DNA of 64,000 nt. Source: Clostridium sp. 1001275B_160808_H3 (GTDB lineage: Bacteria; Bacillota; Clostridia; Clostridiales; Clostridiaceae). The position numbers were made by a program, and so were the translations under genes. The stretch spans positions 45,872-109,871 of the forward strand of contig NZ_JADNAT010000013.1 of assembly GCF_015550425.1 (NCBI RefSeq), written 5' to 3'. The notes under the pieces are model-generated. The model was not told the DNA's origin. It searched no databases and was given only the letters and a program-made list of their open reading frames with translations. Numbering within the stretch: the stretch's first letter is position 1; every line of letters starts with the position of its first letter. Below, piece by piece: positions 25,637 to 32,438 of the stretch.

Positions 25637-26656
25637 ATGGCTAATAAGATACAAATTAAAAGAGGACTTAAAGCAAAATTACCAGTGTTGGATATTGGAG
25701 AACCTGCATTATGTACAGATTCGGAAGAGGTTTTTATCGGTGGAAATGGCGGAAATATAAAATTAGTAGATAGCAAAAAAATAGTAGATAATCTAACCGC
25801 AGGTGGAGCTGATAAAGTTTTGTCGGCAGAACAAGGAAAGGTAATAAAATCAGAACTCAATACAAAATCTAATTTAAACAATAAACGTGTTGATTTAATA
25901 AATACAACAATGGATACAGAAGGCACTCTGAATGTTGCTAATTTTAGCGGTCAAAATAAAGGATCATTAGCACCGATAGGCAATGTAATTCATAACTATA
26001 CAGATGGTATAGCTTTACAAATTGATGAAGTTGGCGAAGGTAATACAATATTGGTATTAAAAAATGCTAATAATCCTTCAAGGAGACCAGATAAACCATC
26101 GAATTATGTAGGTAATGCACACTTTTTGGATTGTTTAAAACATGTAGACGGCGGAGAAATTAGTTTGAGGTTATTTAGAGTTGGGAATAATGGTAATTTA
26201 TATTGGTTTGATAAGTCTGATACAGTTCTACTATATAGTAATAAACAAGAAGATGGAACGCCTGCTTTTCAGATTCAAACTAGCACTAAACATAATCAAT
26301 TGTTAAAAATAATGAATGAAACTTTAACTGAACTAATAATTCAGCACAATATGACTAATAATTATACTGAATTATTAGTTGGTAATAGTGGAGCTGGGTT
26401 GAATATACAAACGGCAGTAGGAGATATTGTTTTAAAGCCAGCAACAAATAAAGTTTATGCAAATGGAGTTTTGTATATGCTTGAAAATGGTAATTATGGT
26501 AGAGCTGTAATGGCTTCTAGTGGAAGTAGTGCACTAAGACCTACTCCGACATATATAGGTCAACCGTATTTCGATACACAATTAGGGAAACCAATATGGT
26601 GTAAACAATTTTCTCCAAGTGTGATATGGGTTGATGCTAATGGTTCAGTAGTTTAA
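25637..26656 (+). CDS. tail fibre protein (host recognition)
   Basis: The 339-residue protein starts with the same attachment module as the preceding fibre (ANKIQIKRGLKAKLPVLDIG), then an AEQGKVIKSELNTKSNL coiled segment and a long beta-rich region with VANFSGQNKGSLAPIG, ILVLKNANNPSRRPDK and, at the end, PYFDTQLGKPIWCKQFSP, a fibre-tip motif. The gene that follows is a membrane-anchored paralogue of its central and C-terminal parts. Confidence 0.85.
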   Translation: MANKIQIKRGLKAKLPVLDIGEPALCTDSEEVFIGGNGGNIKLVDSKKIVDNLTAGGADKVLSAEQGKVIKSELNTKSNLNNKRVDLINTTMDTEGTLNVANFSGQNKGSLAPIGNVIHNYTDGIALQIDEVGEGNTILVLKNANNPSRRPDKPSNYVGNAHFLDCLKHVDGGEISLRLFRVGNNGNLYWFDKSDTVLLYSNKQEDGTPAFQIQTSTKHNQLLKIMNETLTELIIQHNMTNNYTELLVGNSGAGLNIQTAVGDIVLKPATNKVYANGVLYMLENGNYGRAVMASSGSSALRPTPTYIGQPYFDTQLGKPIWCKQFSPSVIWVDANGSVV

Positions 26657-26669
26657 CTTTTAATAAATA

Positions 26670-26720
26670 TTCAGTTTAAATATACATTATGATATAATTA
26701 TGCTATTAATCATAATGGGG
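26670..26720 (+). promoter_or_regulatory. candidate promoter with inverted repeat for the membrane-anchored fibre paralogue
   Basis: A perfect TATAAT stands at 26693-26698 with only a weak -35 (TTCAGT at 26670-26675, 17-base spacing). A nine-base perfect inverted repeat, CATTATGAT (26685-26693) and ATCATAATG (26709-26717), brackets the -10 and touches the G-rich ribosome site. It could be an operator or an RNA hairpin limiting translation. Confidence 0.5.
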
Positions 26721-26728
26721 GTAAGAAA

Positions 26729-27652
26729 ATGAAAAATAATAAATACTTTTATTTTAATATAATTTTTTCAACAACAATTATAGCTGTTTTAGTATTTTGT
26801 ATGGTAAAAATTATGAGATTGGAAAGTTATATAAAATTATCAGAGAATAATAGTGTAACAACCTTAAATTTAAATGAAGAAAGATTGGATATGATTAATA
26901 CAAAGGATTCTGTTGCTGGGAATACAAATATAGCAAATTTTTCGGGACAGGATCTAGGGACAAACGCACCAATAGGACAAATAGTGCATAATTATACTGA
27001 TGGAATAGCAGTTCAAGTGGATAATGTAGGTGAGAATAATACTATTTTAGTTTTAAAAAATGCCTATAATCCATCAAGAAGACCTGATAAAGATAATAAA
27101 TTCATAGGTACTGCTAACTTCCTTCAATTATTAGAACATACAGATGGAGAAAATAGCAAAAGAATTTTAACAATTAATAAAGATGGAGACTTGATATGGC
27201 TAGATAGTAACAAGACTACTGTTCTAGGGAATAATAAGATAGATGACTCTACTCCAGCTTTTCAATTAGAAGCTTATCAAGTCCATGAAAAGTTATTTGC
27301 GATAAGAAATGGTGGTAAAACAGCATTTGAAATTACTAATTCTAAAAACGGAACCGTGGATTTAATTGCAGGACAAGATTCTAAAAACGGAATGAATTTG
27401 AAAACAGTTAATGGTAACATTGAGTTTTCTCCAAATAGTGAAAAAGTAATTGTAAATGGTGAGATATATATTAAGAATGGTGATAATACTTATTCATTAA
27501 TTAAAAATATGGTAGGTACAACAACAGAAAGACCAACTGATGTAACAAAACTTAAAACAGGAGATATATATTTTGATACATCACTAAATAAACCTATTTG
27601 GAGAAATTCTTCGAATGATGGGTGGGTAGATAGCCTGGGTAATGCAGTTTAA
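26729..27652 (+). CDS. membrane-anchored paralogue of the tail fibre
   Basis: The 307-residue product opens with a short basic stretch and one membrane helix (FNIIFSTTIIAVLVFCMVKI, residues 9-28) instead of the fibre attachment module. After it come IANFSGQDLGTNAPIG, ILVLKNAYNPSRRPDK and a C-terminal PTDVTKLKTGDIYFDTSLNK..PIW tip, parallel to the preceding fibre gene over about 270 residues. It should be displayed on the outer face of the cell membrane. It has its own promoter-like sequence, so it may be expressed in the lysogen. A role in blocking or mimicking receptor binding is inference. Confidence 0.75.
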   Translation: MKNNKYFYFNIIFSTTIIAVLVFCMVKIMRLESYIKLSENNSVTTLNLNEERLDMINTKDSVAGNTNIANFSGQDLGTNAPIGQIVHNYTDGIAVQVDNVGENNTILVLKNAYNPSRRPDKDNKFIGTANFLQLLEHTDGENSKRILTINKDGDLIWLDSNKTTVLGNNKIDDSTPAFQLEAYQVHEKLFAIRNGGKTAFEITNSKNGTVDLIAGQDSKNGMNLKTVNGNIEFSPNSEKVIVNGEIYIKNGDNTYSLIKNMVGTTTERPTDVTKLKTGDIYFDTSLNKPIWRNSSNDGWVDSLGNAV

Positions 27653-27713
27653 TAGGCAATCGATAATTATTACGCACTAAATTAAAGAAAATTAAATACG
27701 AATAATAAATCTT

Positions 27714-27741
27714 AAGAGCTTACGGAATGTAGGCTCTTTTT
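27714..27741 (+). terminator. intrinsic terminator
   Basis: Stem AAGAGCTTAC/GTAGGCTCTT around GGAAT, followed by TTTTTAT. It separates the fibre genes from the lysis genes. Confidence 0.75.
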
Positions 27742-27760
27742 ATATTAAGGAAGGTGTGAA

Positions 27761-27994
27761 ATGGCTGATGATAACAACATTATTTATGAAATAAGAGAGA
27801 ATGTAGTTGAAATTAAAACTACATTAACAAGCATTGTCCAGAATACAGATCTAAAATTTCAAGTTCAAGAAGAAAAAATAAAGGTTGCCAATAACAGAAT
27901 TAAGGATTTAGAAGATAATAATAAATGGTTATGGAGAGCATTTGCTGGTAGCTTAATAAGTGCAGTAATTGCTTTTTTTATTAAATTTAAATAA
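27761..27994 (+). CDS. XhlA-like hemolysin/holin-associated protein
   Basis: A 77-residue protein with a coiled-coil N-terminal part (VVEIKTTLTSIVQN, EEKIKVANNRIKDLEDNN) and one C-terminal membrane helix (WLWRAFAGSLISAVIAFFI). This is the XhlA pattern; in PBSX-like phages XhlA works with the holin and amidase in lysis. It directly precedes the holin gene. Confidence 0.88.
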   Translation: MADDNNIIYEIRENVVEIKTTLTSIVQNTDLKFQVQEEKIKVANNRIKDLEDNNKWLWRAFAGSLISAVIAFFIKFK

Positions 27995-28012
27995 TGAAAG
28001 GAAGTATGTAAA

Positions 28013-28264
28013 ATGGAATTTGTAAAATTCATAATTGAAAATGCTTTAATATTAGTGCCTGCCTTATATGTTATAGGTTTAATATTAAAAGGAACTGAAA
28101 AAATAGGAGACAAATACATTCCAGTAATATTATTAATATTTGGAATTGTAGGAGCAATAGCCTTATTAGGATTTAATATTAATGCAATAATACAAGGTAT
28201 TCTAGTTACGGGTGCATCAGTATATACTAATCAGTTATTTAAACAAATAAATAAGGGGGAATAG
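28013..28264 (+). CDS. phage holin
   Basis: An 83-residue membrane protein with two or three hydrophobic helices (ALILVPALYVIGLILKG, YIPVILLIFGIVGAIALLGF and a C-terminal amphipathic segment ending QLFKQINKGE). Size, topology and position directly before the endolysin identify a holin, which permeabilises the membrane at the end of the lytic cycle. The exact holin family is uncertain. Confidence 0.88.
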   Translation: MEFVKFIIENALILVPALYVIGLILKGTEKIGDKYIPVILLIFGIVGAIALLGFNINAIIQGILVTGASVYTNQLFKQINKGE

Positions 28265-28266
28265 AT

Positions 28267-29166
28267 ATGTCGTTAATTCAAAGATTAATAAGTCCAGATA
28301 AATATAGTATAAAGTGTCCATATTCAATGGCACCAAAGGGGATTTGTATTCATAATACTGCAAATGATGCAACTGCATCAAATGAAGTAGCTTATATGCA
28401 ATCAAATAACAATGAAGTATCATTCCACATTGCAATAGATGATGTGGAAGCTATTCAAGGAATACCTTTCAATCGTAACACTTGGCATGCAGGAGATGGA
28501 GGAAGTGGAGAAGGAAATAGAAATTATATATCTATTGAAATTTGTTATTCAAAATCTGGCGGATTGAAATTTATAAACGCTGAGAAAAGAGCAGCTAAAG
28601 AAGTAGCAGCATTATTAAAACAATATGGATGGACAATAAATAATGTAAAGAAACATAGAGATTTTAGCAATAAATATTGCCCCCATTTGACATTGGATTT
28701 AGGTTGGCAAAGATTTTTAAATATGATCCAAGCTGAATTAAATACATCCAACCAAACAGGAGATCTGTTTAGAGTAAGAAAGAGTTGGGATAATGCATTA
28801 ACACAGATAGGCGCATTTACTAATTTAGATAATGCTAAAAAGTTAGTAGATATGAAAGAAGGATTCTTTGTATTTAATAGTAAAGGAGAAAAAATATATC
28901 CAATAGATAAAGTCGTTGAAAAAACTAATAAACAATATGTTAAATTAAAATATGCTAGTTCATGGAGAATTTATCCTGAAAATGTAGCATTAGTGACAGG
29001 AAATGAAAAAGGATTTTTAAATCCAAGAGATTACGGTGATAATGGAATTTTAACATATGAAATATTAAGTAGGCCACAAGCAAATGCAGTAACAATTCAA
29101 ACTAGAGATTTTGGACGTGGGGTTGTATATCTTCCACCTGGAGATAATGAATGGGAAATAGTATAG
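28267..29166 (+). CDS. endolysin: N-acetylmuramoyl-L-alanine amidase
   Basis: The N-terminal half is an Amidase_2 (PGRP-like) zinc amidase: GICIHNTANDATAS, VSFHIAIDDVEAIQGIPF, TWHAGDGGSG and KKHRDFSNKYCPH supply the zinc ligands and catalytic residues. The C-terminal 130 residues hold a wall-binding region with an SPOR-like element (FRVRKSWDNALTQIGAFTNL). Length is 299. It cuts the amide bond between muramic acid and the stem peptide to release progeny. Confidence 0.94.
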   Translation: MSLIQRLISPDKYSIKCPYSMAPKGICIHNTANDATASNEVAYMQSNNNEVSFHIAIDDVEAIQGIPFNRNTWHAGDGGSGEGNRNYISIEICYSKSGGLKFINAEKRAAKEVAALLKQYGWTINNVKKHRDFSNKYCPHLTLDLGWQRFLNMIQAELNTSNQTGDLFRVRKSWDNALTQIGAFTNLDNAKKLVDMKEGFFVFNSKGEKIYPIDKVVEKTNKQYVKLKYASSWRIYPENVALVTGNEKGFLNPRDYGDNGILTYEILSRPQANAVTIQTRDFGRGVVYLPPGDNEWEIV

Positions 29167-29183
29167 AATGAATAGATAATTTT

Positions 29184-29228
29184 AAAAGGCTAGTAGGTAG
29201 GAGCAATTTTACTTACTAGCCTTTTTTT
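29184..29228 (+). terminator. strong terminator ending the late operon
   Basis: Stem AAAGGCTAGTAGGTA/ACTTACTAGCCTTT with loop rich in A/T, followed by seven T. It separates the lysis module from the accessory genes. Confidence 0.88.
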
Positions 29229-29279
29229 ATTTGTCGAAAAATAAATTACGATTAAAAGTAAAAATGTTTATAAAAAGTA

Positions 29280-29308
29280 TTTACATTTACGTTTAAACGT
29301 ATTATAAT
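29280..29308 (+). promoter_or_regulatory. promoter with palindromic operator (candidate Aca-type control)
   Basis: -35 TTTACA (29280-29285) and -10 TATAAT (29303-29308) are separated by exactly 17 bases. The spacer contains a perfect 14-bp palindrome, TACGTTTAAACGTA (29288-29301). This is an independent, probably repressible promoter in front of the 29354 gene. Confidence 0.82.
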
Positions 29309-29353
29309 TATATCATAAGGTAAAACAAATTAAAAAATAAAGGAGATAATGAA

Positions 29354-29674
29354 ATGGTAGAATTAAAGGGTAGTGAAAAACAAGTTAGTTGGGCAAATGA
29401 TATCAGAGAGGTAGTTTTAAAAGGTGCTAAAAAGTTAGTAGAAATTAGAGCAGAAGAACATGAAGAAAGAGGAAAGAAAAGAACTTTAAGAATGTTAGAG
29501 GAAGCTAAAGAAGCGCTTAACAAAATTGAAGAAGAAGAAAGTTCAAAATACTTCATAGATAACTTTAGTTATATACTAAGAAACATGAAAGATTATGAAA
29601 TAGAAGCAGAAGTAAGCAATGTAGATTTAGAATTAATAATAGCTTATAAAATGAAAGATGAATTAGGACTATAA
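29354..29674 (+). CDS. small charged accessory protein; candidate anti-CRISPR
   Basis: A 106-residue acidic helical protein (starting MVELKGSEKQVSWANDI, then a long charged helix). Proteins beginning with a GSEKQ-W motif occur in other phages and mobile elements, with no function I know of. It lies alone after the late terminator, under the operator-containing promoter, and is followed by an HTH gene. That arrangement resembles acr-aca loci. The anti-CRISPR role is a hypothesis that rests on context and on the self-targeting spacer. Confidence 0.7.
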   Translation: MVELKGSEKQVSWANDIREVVLKGAKKLVEIRAEEHEERGKKRTLRMLEEAKEALNKIEEEESSKYFIDNFSYILRNMKDYEIEAEVSNVDLELIIAYKMKDELGL

Positions 29675-29735
29675 TCAATAGAGTTGCTAGATCTCTTAAA
29701 AACTAGCAAATTAAATAAAATATGGAGGAATATAT

Positions 29736-30185
29736 ATGAGTGATTTAGTTGGAGTTAGATGGGGAGATTTAAAAAAAGAAACTAAAGAGTTTTTGTTAAT
29801 GAACTCGACTATTTGGGATAATGTAAAAGAGGGAGAATGTATATATGATTTAACTGAAGATTTAGCTATATCAGGATATGTTAAGTGTATAAGTAAAGAC
29901 AAAGGAGACTATGAATATATAATTGATGATGATGCTATAATATATGATCCTAGCGAGGGAGTTATTTTAGAAACTAAAGAAAAGGTTAAATTTGTAGTAG
30001 ATGAAGTTATGACAGTTAATGAAGCAGCTGAAATATGGGGAAAGACAGAAGGTGCTATAAGAGCAGCAATAAAAGCTAAGAAGTTCATACCAGGAGTGGA
30101 TTATAGAAAAGCTGGAAGAATAACTCTTATAACTAAAGAAGCTATGGAGCGAGTTTATGGAGAAGGAATATGGCACAAGGAGTAA
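29736..30185 (+). CDS. HTH-containing protein; candidate Aca-like regulator
   Basis: The N-terminal 85 residues are acidic and unassigned. The C-terminal 55 carry an excisionase/MerR-like HTH: TVNEAAEIWGKTEGAIRAAI, then a basic loop and ITKEAMERVYG. It is the second gene after the palindromic promoter at 29280-29308 and is a good candidate for the protein binding that palindrome. It overlaps the following AP2 gene by 16 bases. A plain phage regulator without link to CRISPR is equally possible. Confidence 0.75.
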   Translation: MSDLVGVRWGDLKKETKEFLLMNSTIWDNVKEGECIYDLTEDLAISGYVKCISKDKGDYEYIIDDDAIIYDPSEGVILETKEKVKFVVDEVMTVNEAAEIWGKTEGAIRAAIKAKKFIPGVDYRKAGRITLITKEAMERVYGEGIWHKE

Positions 30186-30832
30186 AAAGAAATTTAATTG
30201 GAAGTAAATTTAATATGTTAACTATAATAGATAGTGAGTTTAGAAATAAAAAGACTTACTATCTATGCAAATGTGAATGTGGTAATGAAAAGTGGATTAG
30301 AGCAGATAGCGTTACATCTGAAAAACAAAAGAGTTGTGGTTGCTTATCTAAGAAAAAACAATTTAAGCATAAAGACCTTACAGGAAATAAAATTGGAAGA
30401 TTAACAGTTTTAGAAGAGGTAAATAAGAAAGTCGAGAAATATTATTATAAATGTAAATGTGATTGTGGAAATATCAAAGTAATTGAAGCAGATCTATTAA
30501 CAACAGAAAAAACTAAATCATGTGGGTGTCTTGGAACTGAAAACGCACTGAATAAGCAAAAAATAGCACTTGGGAAATATCGAGAAAAATACTTACTTGA
30601 AGGTACTAGTTTAGCAAATATATCTAGAGAAAAGCCGATTAAATCAAATACTAGCGGGATAACAGGAGTTACTTGGGATAAAAGTAAAGGGAAATGGATG
30701 GCTCAAATAGTATTTAAAGGGAAAAGCTACTACTTAGGAAGATACGAGAATAAAGAAGATGCAGTAAAAGCGAGAAAAGAAGCAGAGGAAAAATTGCATA
30801 AAGAATTTTTAAGAAAATTAGAAGAAAAATAG
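30170..30832 (+). CDS. AP2-domain DNA-binding protein with duplicated zinc motifs
   Basis: Two similar N-terminal units each contain CKCxCG and a CGC motif (CKCECGNEKW..SCGCLS near residues 31-58 and CKCDCGNIKV..SCGCLG near 93-121). The C-terminal part is an AP2 domain: SGITGVTWDKSKGKWMAQI and YYLGRYENKEDAVKARKEAE. Such proteins resemble phage homing endonucleases that kept the DNA-binding parts, but no nuclease motif (HNH or GIY-YIG) is visible here, so this copy may only bind DNA. Confidence 0.85.
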   Translation: MAQGVKRNLIGSKFNMLTIIDSEFRNKKTYYLCKCECGNEKWIRADSVTSEKQKSCGCLSKKKQFKHKDLTGNKIGRLTVLEEVNKKVEKYYYKCKCDCGNIKVIEADLLTTEKTKSCGCLGTENALNKQKIALGKYREKYLLEGTSLANISREKPIKSNTSGITGVTWDKSKGKWMAQIVFKGKSYYLGRYENKEDAVKARKEAEEKLHKEFLRKLEEK

Positions 30833-30919
30833 AAAATAAAAAGGCAGTAACCGAAGCTACCACCTAAGCGCAAATTAAGTATAGCATATGTTACTTCCTT
30901 AATTCAAGGAGGAATTGAA

Positions 30920-31117
30920 ATGTTAAAGGAAAAAGAAATAATGGACCTATTAAAAAAATCTTTAGAAAAGTATGTATTACATTTAATTAATAATAGCTTA
31001 GACTACATTGTTCATGAAGGGGAAATAAAAGCATATATAAATGTATTGAATAGAGAAGATTTAAAGATTAGATATTTATCATTAGATAAGGCTAAAGAGT
31101 TATTAAATAAATTATAG
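30920..31117 (+). CDS. small hypothetical phage protein (65 aa)
   Basis: A mixed-charge helical protein starting MLKEKEIMDLLKKSLEKYV behind AAGGAGG. It has no recognisable domain. It is the last rightward gene of the post-lysis group and is followed by a terminator. As a small accessory gene it is a secondary candidate for a host-interaction protein. Confidence 0.65.
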   Translation: MLKEKEIMDLLKKSLEKYVLHLINNSLDYIVHEGEIKAYINVLNREDLKIRYLSLDKAKELLNKL

Positions 31118-31130
31118 AAAGAATATGAAG

Positions 31131-31165
31131 AAGCACCTAGAATTTAATCTAAGTGCTTTATTTTA
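31131..31165 (+). terminator. intrinsic terminator
   Basis: Stem AAGCACcTAGA/TCTAaGTGCTT followed by TATTTT. It overlaps the end of the leftward membrane peptide gene and could stop transcription from both sides. Confidence 0.7.
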
Positions 31166-31250
31166 ATATTAATCCGGCTATTAAAGAACCAAACACGCAC
31201 ATAAGCATTAAGGATATGCTTAAATCTATTCTTATAAATTCTCTTTTCAT
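31158..31250 (-). CDS. 30-residue membrane micropeptide
   Basis: On the minus strand, ATG 31250 follows TGAGGTGATT. The product starts MKREFIRIDLS and continues as one hydrophobic helix ending GSLIAGLILK. It starts 13 bases after the membrane-anchored HNH gene ends, on the same strand, and is probably its partner in an operon. It is too short for family assignment. Confidence 0.5.
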   Translation of the reverse strand: MKREFIRIDLSISLMLMCVFGSLIAGLILK

Positions 31251-31263
31251 ATAATCACCTCAT

Positions 31264-31650
31264 TTAATAATTTTTATCATGGAATTTCGCATGGCATTTT
31301 CTGCATAAAACTACTAAGTCGCTTAAATCCTCATGTCCTATATTTTTATATGTATTATGATGAACATTTAAATATTTTGTACTAGAACACAATTGGCACC
31401 TATTACCTGCTCTCTTCAAGGCTTTTAATCTAGTTTCTTTCCAATGCGGGCTGTTTAAGTATTCTTGATATTCTATTTTTTTATTTTCTCTTTTATATGA
31501 ATCTATAAAATCTTTATAGATAATATTTTCTTTTATTGATTTTTTTCTTTCTAATAATAACTTATCTTTTCTATTTTCGTTTTTAACGACTAATATTGTG
31601 AATAGAATTGATAGAACAATTGTAATCGGCATTAGCAACATAAGGTTCAT
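31264..31650 (-). CDS. membrane-anchored HNH endonuclease-like protein
   Basis: The protein begins with one membrane helix (LMLLMPITIVLSILFTILVV, residues 3-22), followed by a charged linker of about 40 residues and a complete C-terminal HNH domain: YLNSPHWKETRLKALKR, CQLC, LNVHHNTYKNIGHEDLSDL and CRKCHAKFHD. An HNH domain tethered to the membrane is unusual and would place the nuclease where incoming DNA enters. It runs against the phage genes and its own promoter faces the mobilization operon. Confidence 0.82.
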   Translation of the reverse strand: MNLMLLMPITIVLSILFTILVVKNENRKDKLLLERKKSIKENIIYKDFIDSYKRENKKIEYQEYLNSPHWKETRLKALKRAGNRCQLCSSTKYLNVHHNTYKNIGHEDLSDLVVLCRKCHAKFHDKNY

Positions 31651-31716
31651 AGAATCACCTTCCTAGTGTGATTTTTCCCTTAAATATGGTAAAATATACA
31701 TGTAAGGGGTGGGCGT
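31651..31716 (+). promoter_or_regulatory. divergent promoter region; possible oriT of the mobilization operon
   Basis: This 66-base gap separates the leftward HNH gene from the rightward mobilization operon. It contains TAGTGTG (31664-31670), which matches the nick-side core known for MobV oriTs such as pMV158, and an inverted repeat CCCTTA..TAAGGG (about 31677-31708) bracketing a TAAAAT -10-like box. Both observations are short matches, so the oriT call is tentative. Confidence 0.3.
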
Positions 31717-31881
31717 ATGGGTAAAAATTACGAAAAAATAGACTTAGCATTTTCAGTAAACAATGAAAAAGAAATGGAATTATATAATTGGATTGAAAAT
31801 AAGTGTGGTATATTGAATAAATCTACATTAGTAAAGCAAATGTTATATGAATTAATGATTAAAGATAAGAGCGATAAGTAG
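31717..31881 (+). CDS. small ribbon-helix-helix-like protein (54 aa)
   Basis: ATG 31717 follows AGGGGTGGG. The product (starting MGKNYEKIDLAFSVNNEKE) has a short strand followed by two helices (NKSTLVKQMLYELMI), the layout of ribbon-helix-helix repressors and accessory relaxosome proteins. It opens the mobilization operon and is followed by a terminator (31864-31894), which suggests separate control. Confidence 0.62.
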   Translation: MGKNYEKIDLAFSVNNEKEMELYNWIENKCGILNKSTLVKQMLYELMIKDKSDK

Positions 31882-31894
31882 CTCTTATTTTTTT
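31864..31894 (+). terminator. intrinsic terminator
   Basis: Stem ATAAGAGC/GCTCTTAT around GATAAGTA, followed by TTTTTT. It overlaps the 3' end of the 31717 gene. Confidence 0.78.
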
Positions 31895-31977
31895 ATTTAT
31901 AAATTCTGAAATATTAAGAACTATTCTGAAATATTCTGCATATATATAAACTAAAGATATAAAAAAAGGAGAAAATT

Positions 31978-32121
31978 ATGGCAAGAAAGATTACTATTAG
32001 TTTTAAGGAAACAACAAAGGATATAGAGTTATATAGTTATTTAGTATCTCTTGAAGATAAATCTACTGAGATAAAAGATTTAATTAGAAAAGCACTTAAA
32101 AATATGGAGGAGAAAAAGTGA
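31978..32121 (+). CDS. small ribbon-helix-helix-like mobilization accessory protein (47 aa)
   Basis: ATG 31978 lies behind AAAGGAG. The protein starts MARKITISFKETTKDIELY, a beta strand typical of RHH proteins, followed by two helices (DKSTEIKDLIRKALKN). It overlaps the next gene by four bases (GTGA). Its place before a coupling protein and relaxase suggests a relaxosome or autoregulatory role, by analogy with plasmid mobilization operons. Confidence 0.65.
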   Translation: MARKITISFKETTKDIELYSYLVSLEDKSTEIKDLIRKALKNMEEKK

Positions 32122-32438
32122 AGGTTTATTATATAAACAAAGAATTAAATATTGTTATTAGTTTAGATAAACTTAATAAATTATCTCCTAATACAAGGCT
32201 AGTTATGGATTATAAAGGGAGAGAGATTGCTTATAGTGTAAATGATATTTATAAATGTAGAGATTGGAAGGTATGCACGATAGATGATTATAGCTTAAAC
32301 CTAGATGATATTAGAGAACTTATGAAGAGAGTAGATAAAGATAGCGAAGTATATAATAAATTATTAAAAGAAGAGCAGGACTTATTAAATATATTGGTAG
32401 AAGATAAAACTATAGAATTAGAAAGGAGTTTATTCTAA
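32118..32438 (+). CDS. hypothetical protein of the mobilization operon
   Basis: A 106-residue protein with a GTG start overlapping the RHH gene and a stop overlapping the coupling protein start, so it is firmly part of the operon. The N-terminal part is beta-rich (VYYINKELNIVISLDKL) and the end is helical and acidic. No family is recognised. Confidence 0.7.
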   Translation: MKVYYINKELNIVISLDKLNKLSPNTRLVMDYKGREIAYSVNDIYKCRDWKVCTIDDYSLNLDDIRELMKRVDKDSEVYNKLLKEEQDLLNILVEDKTIELERSLF

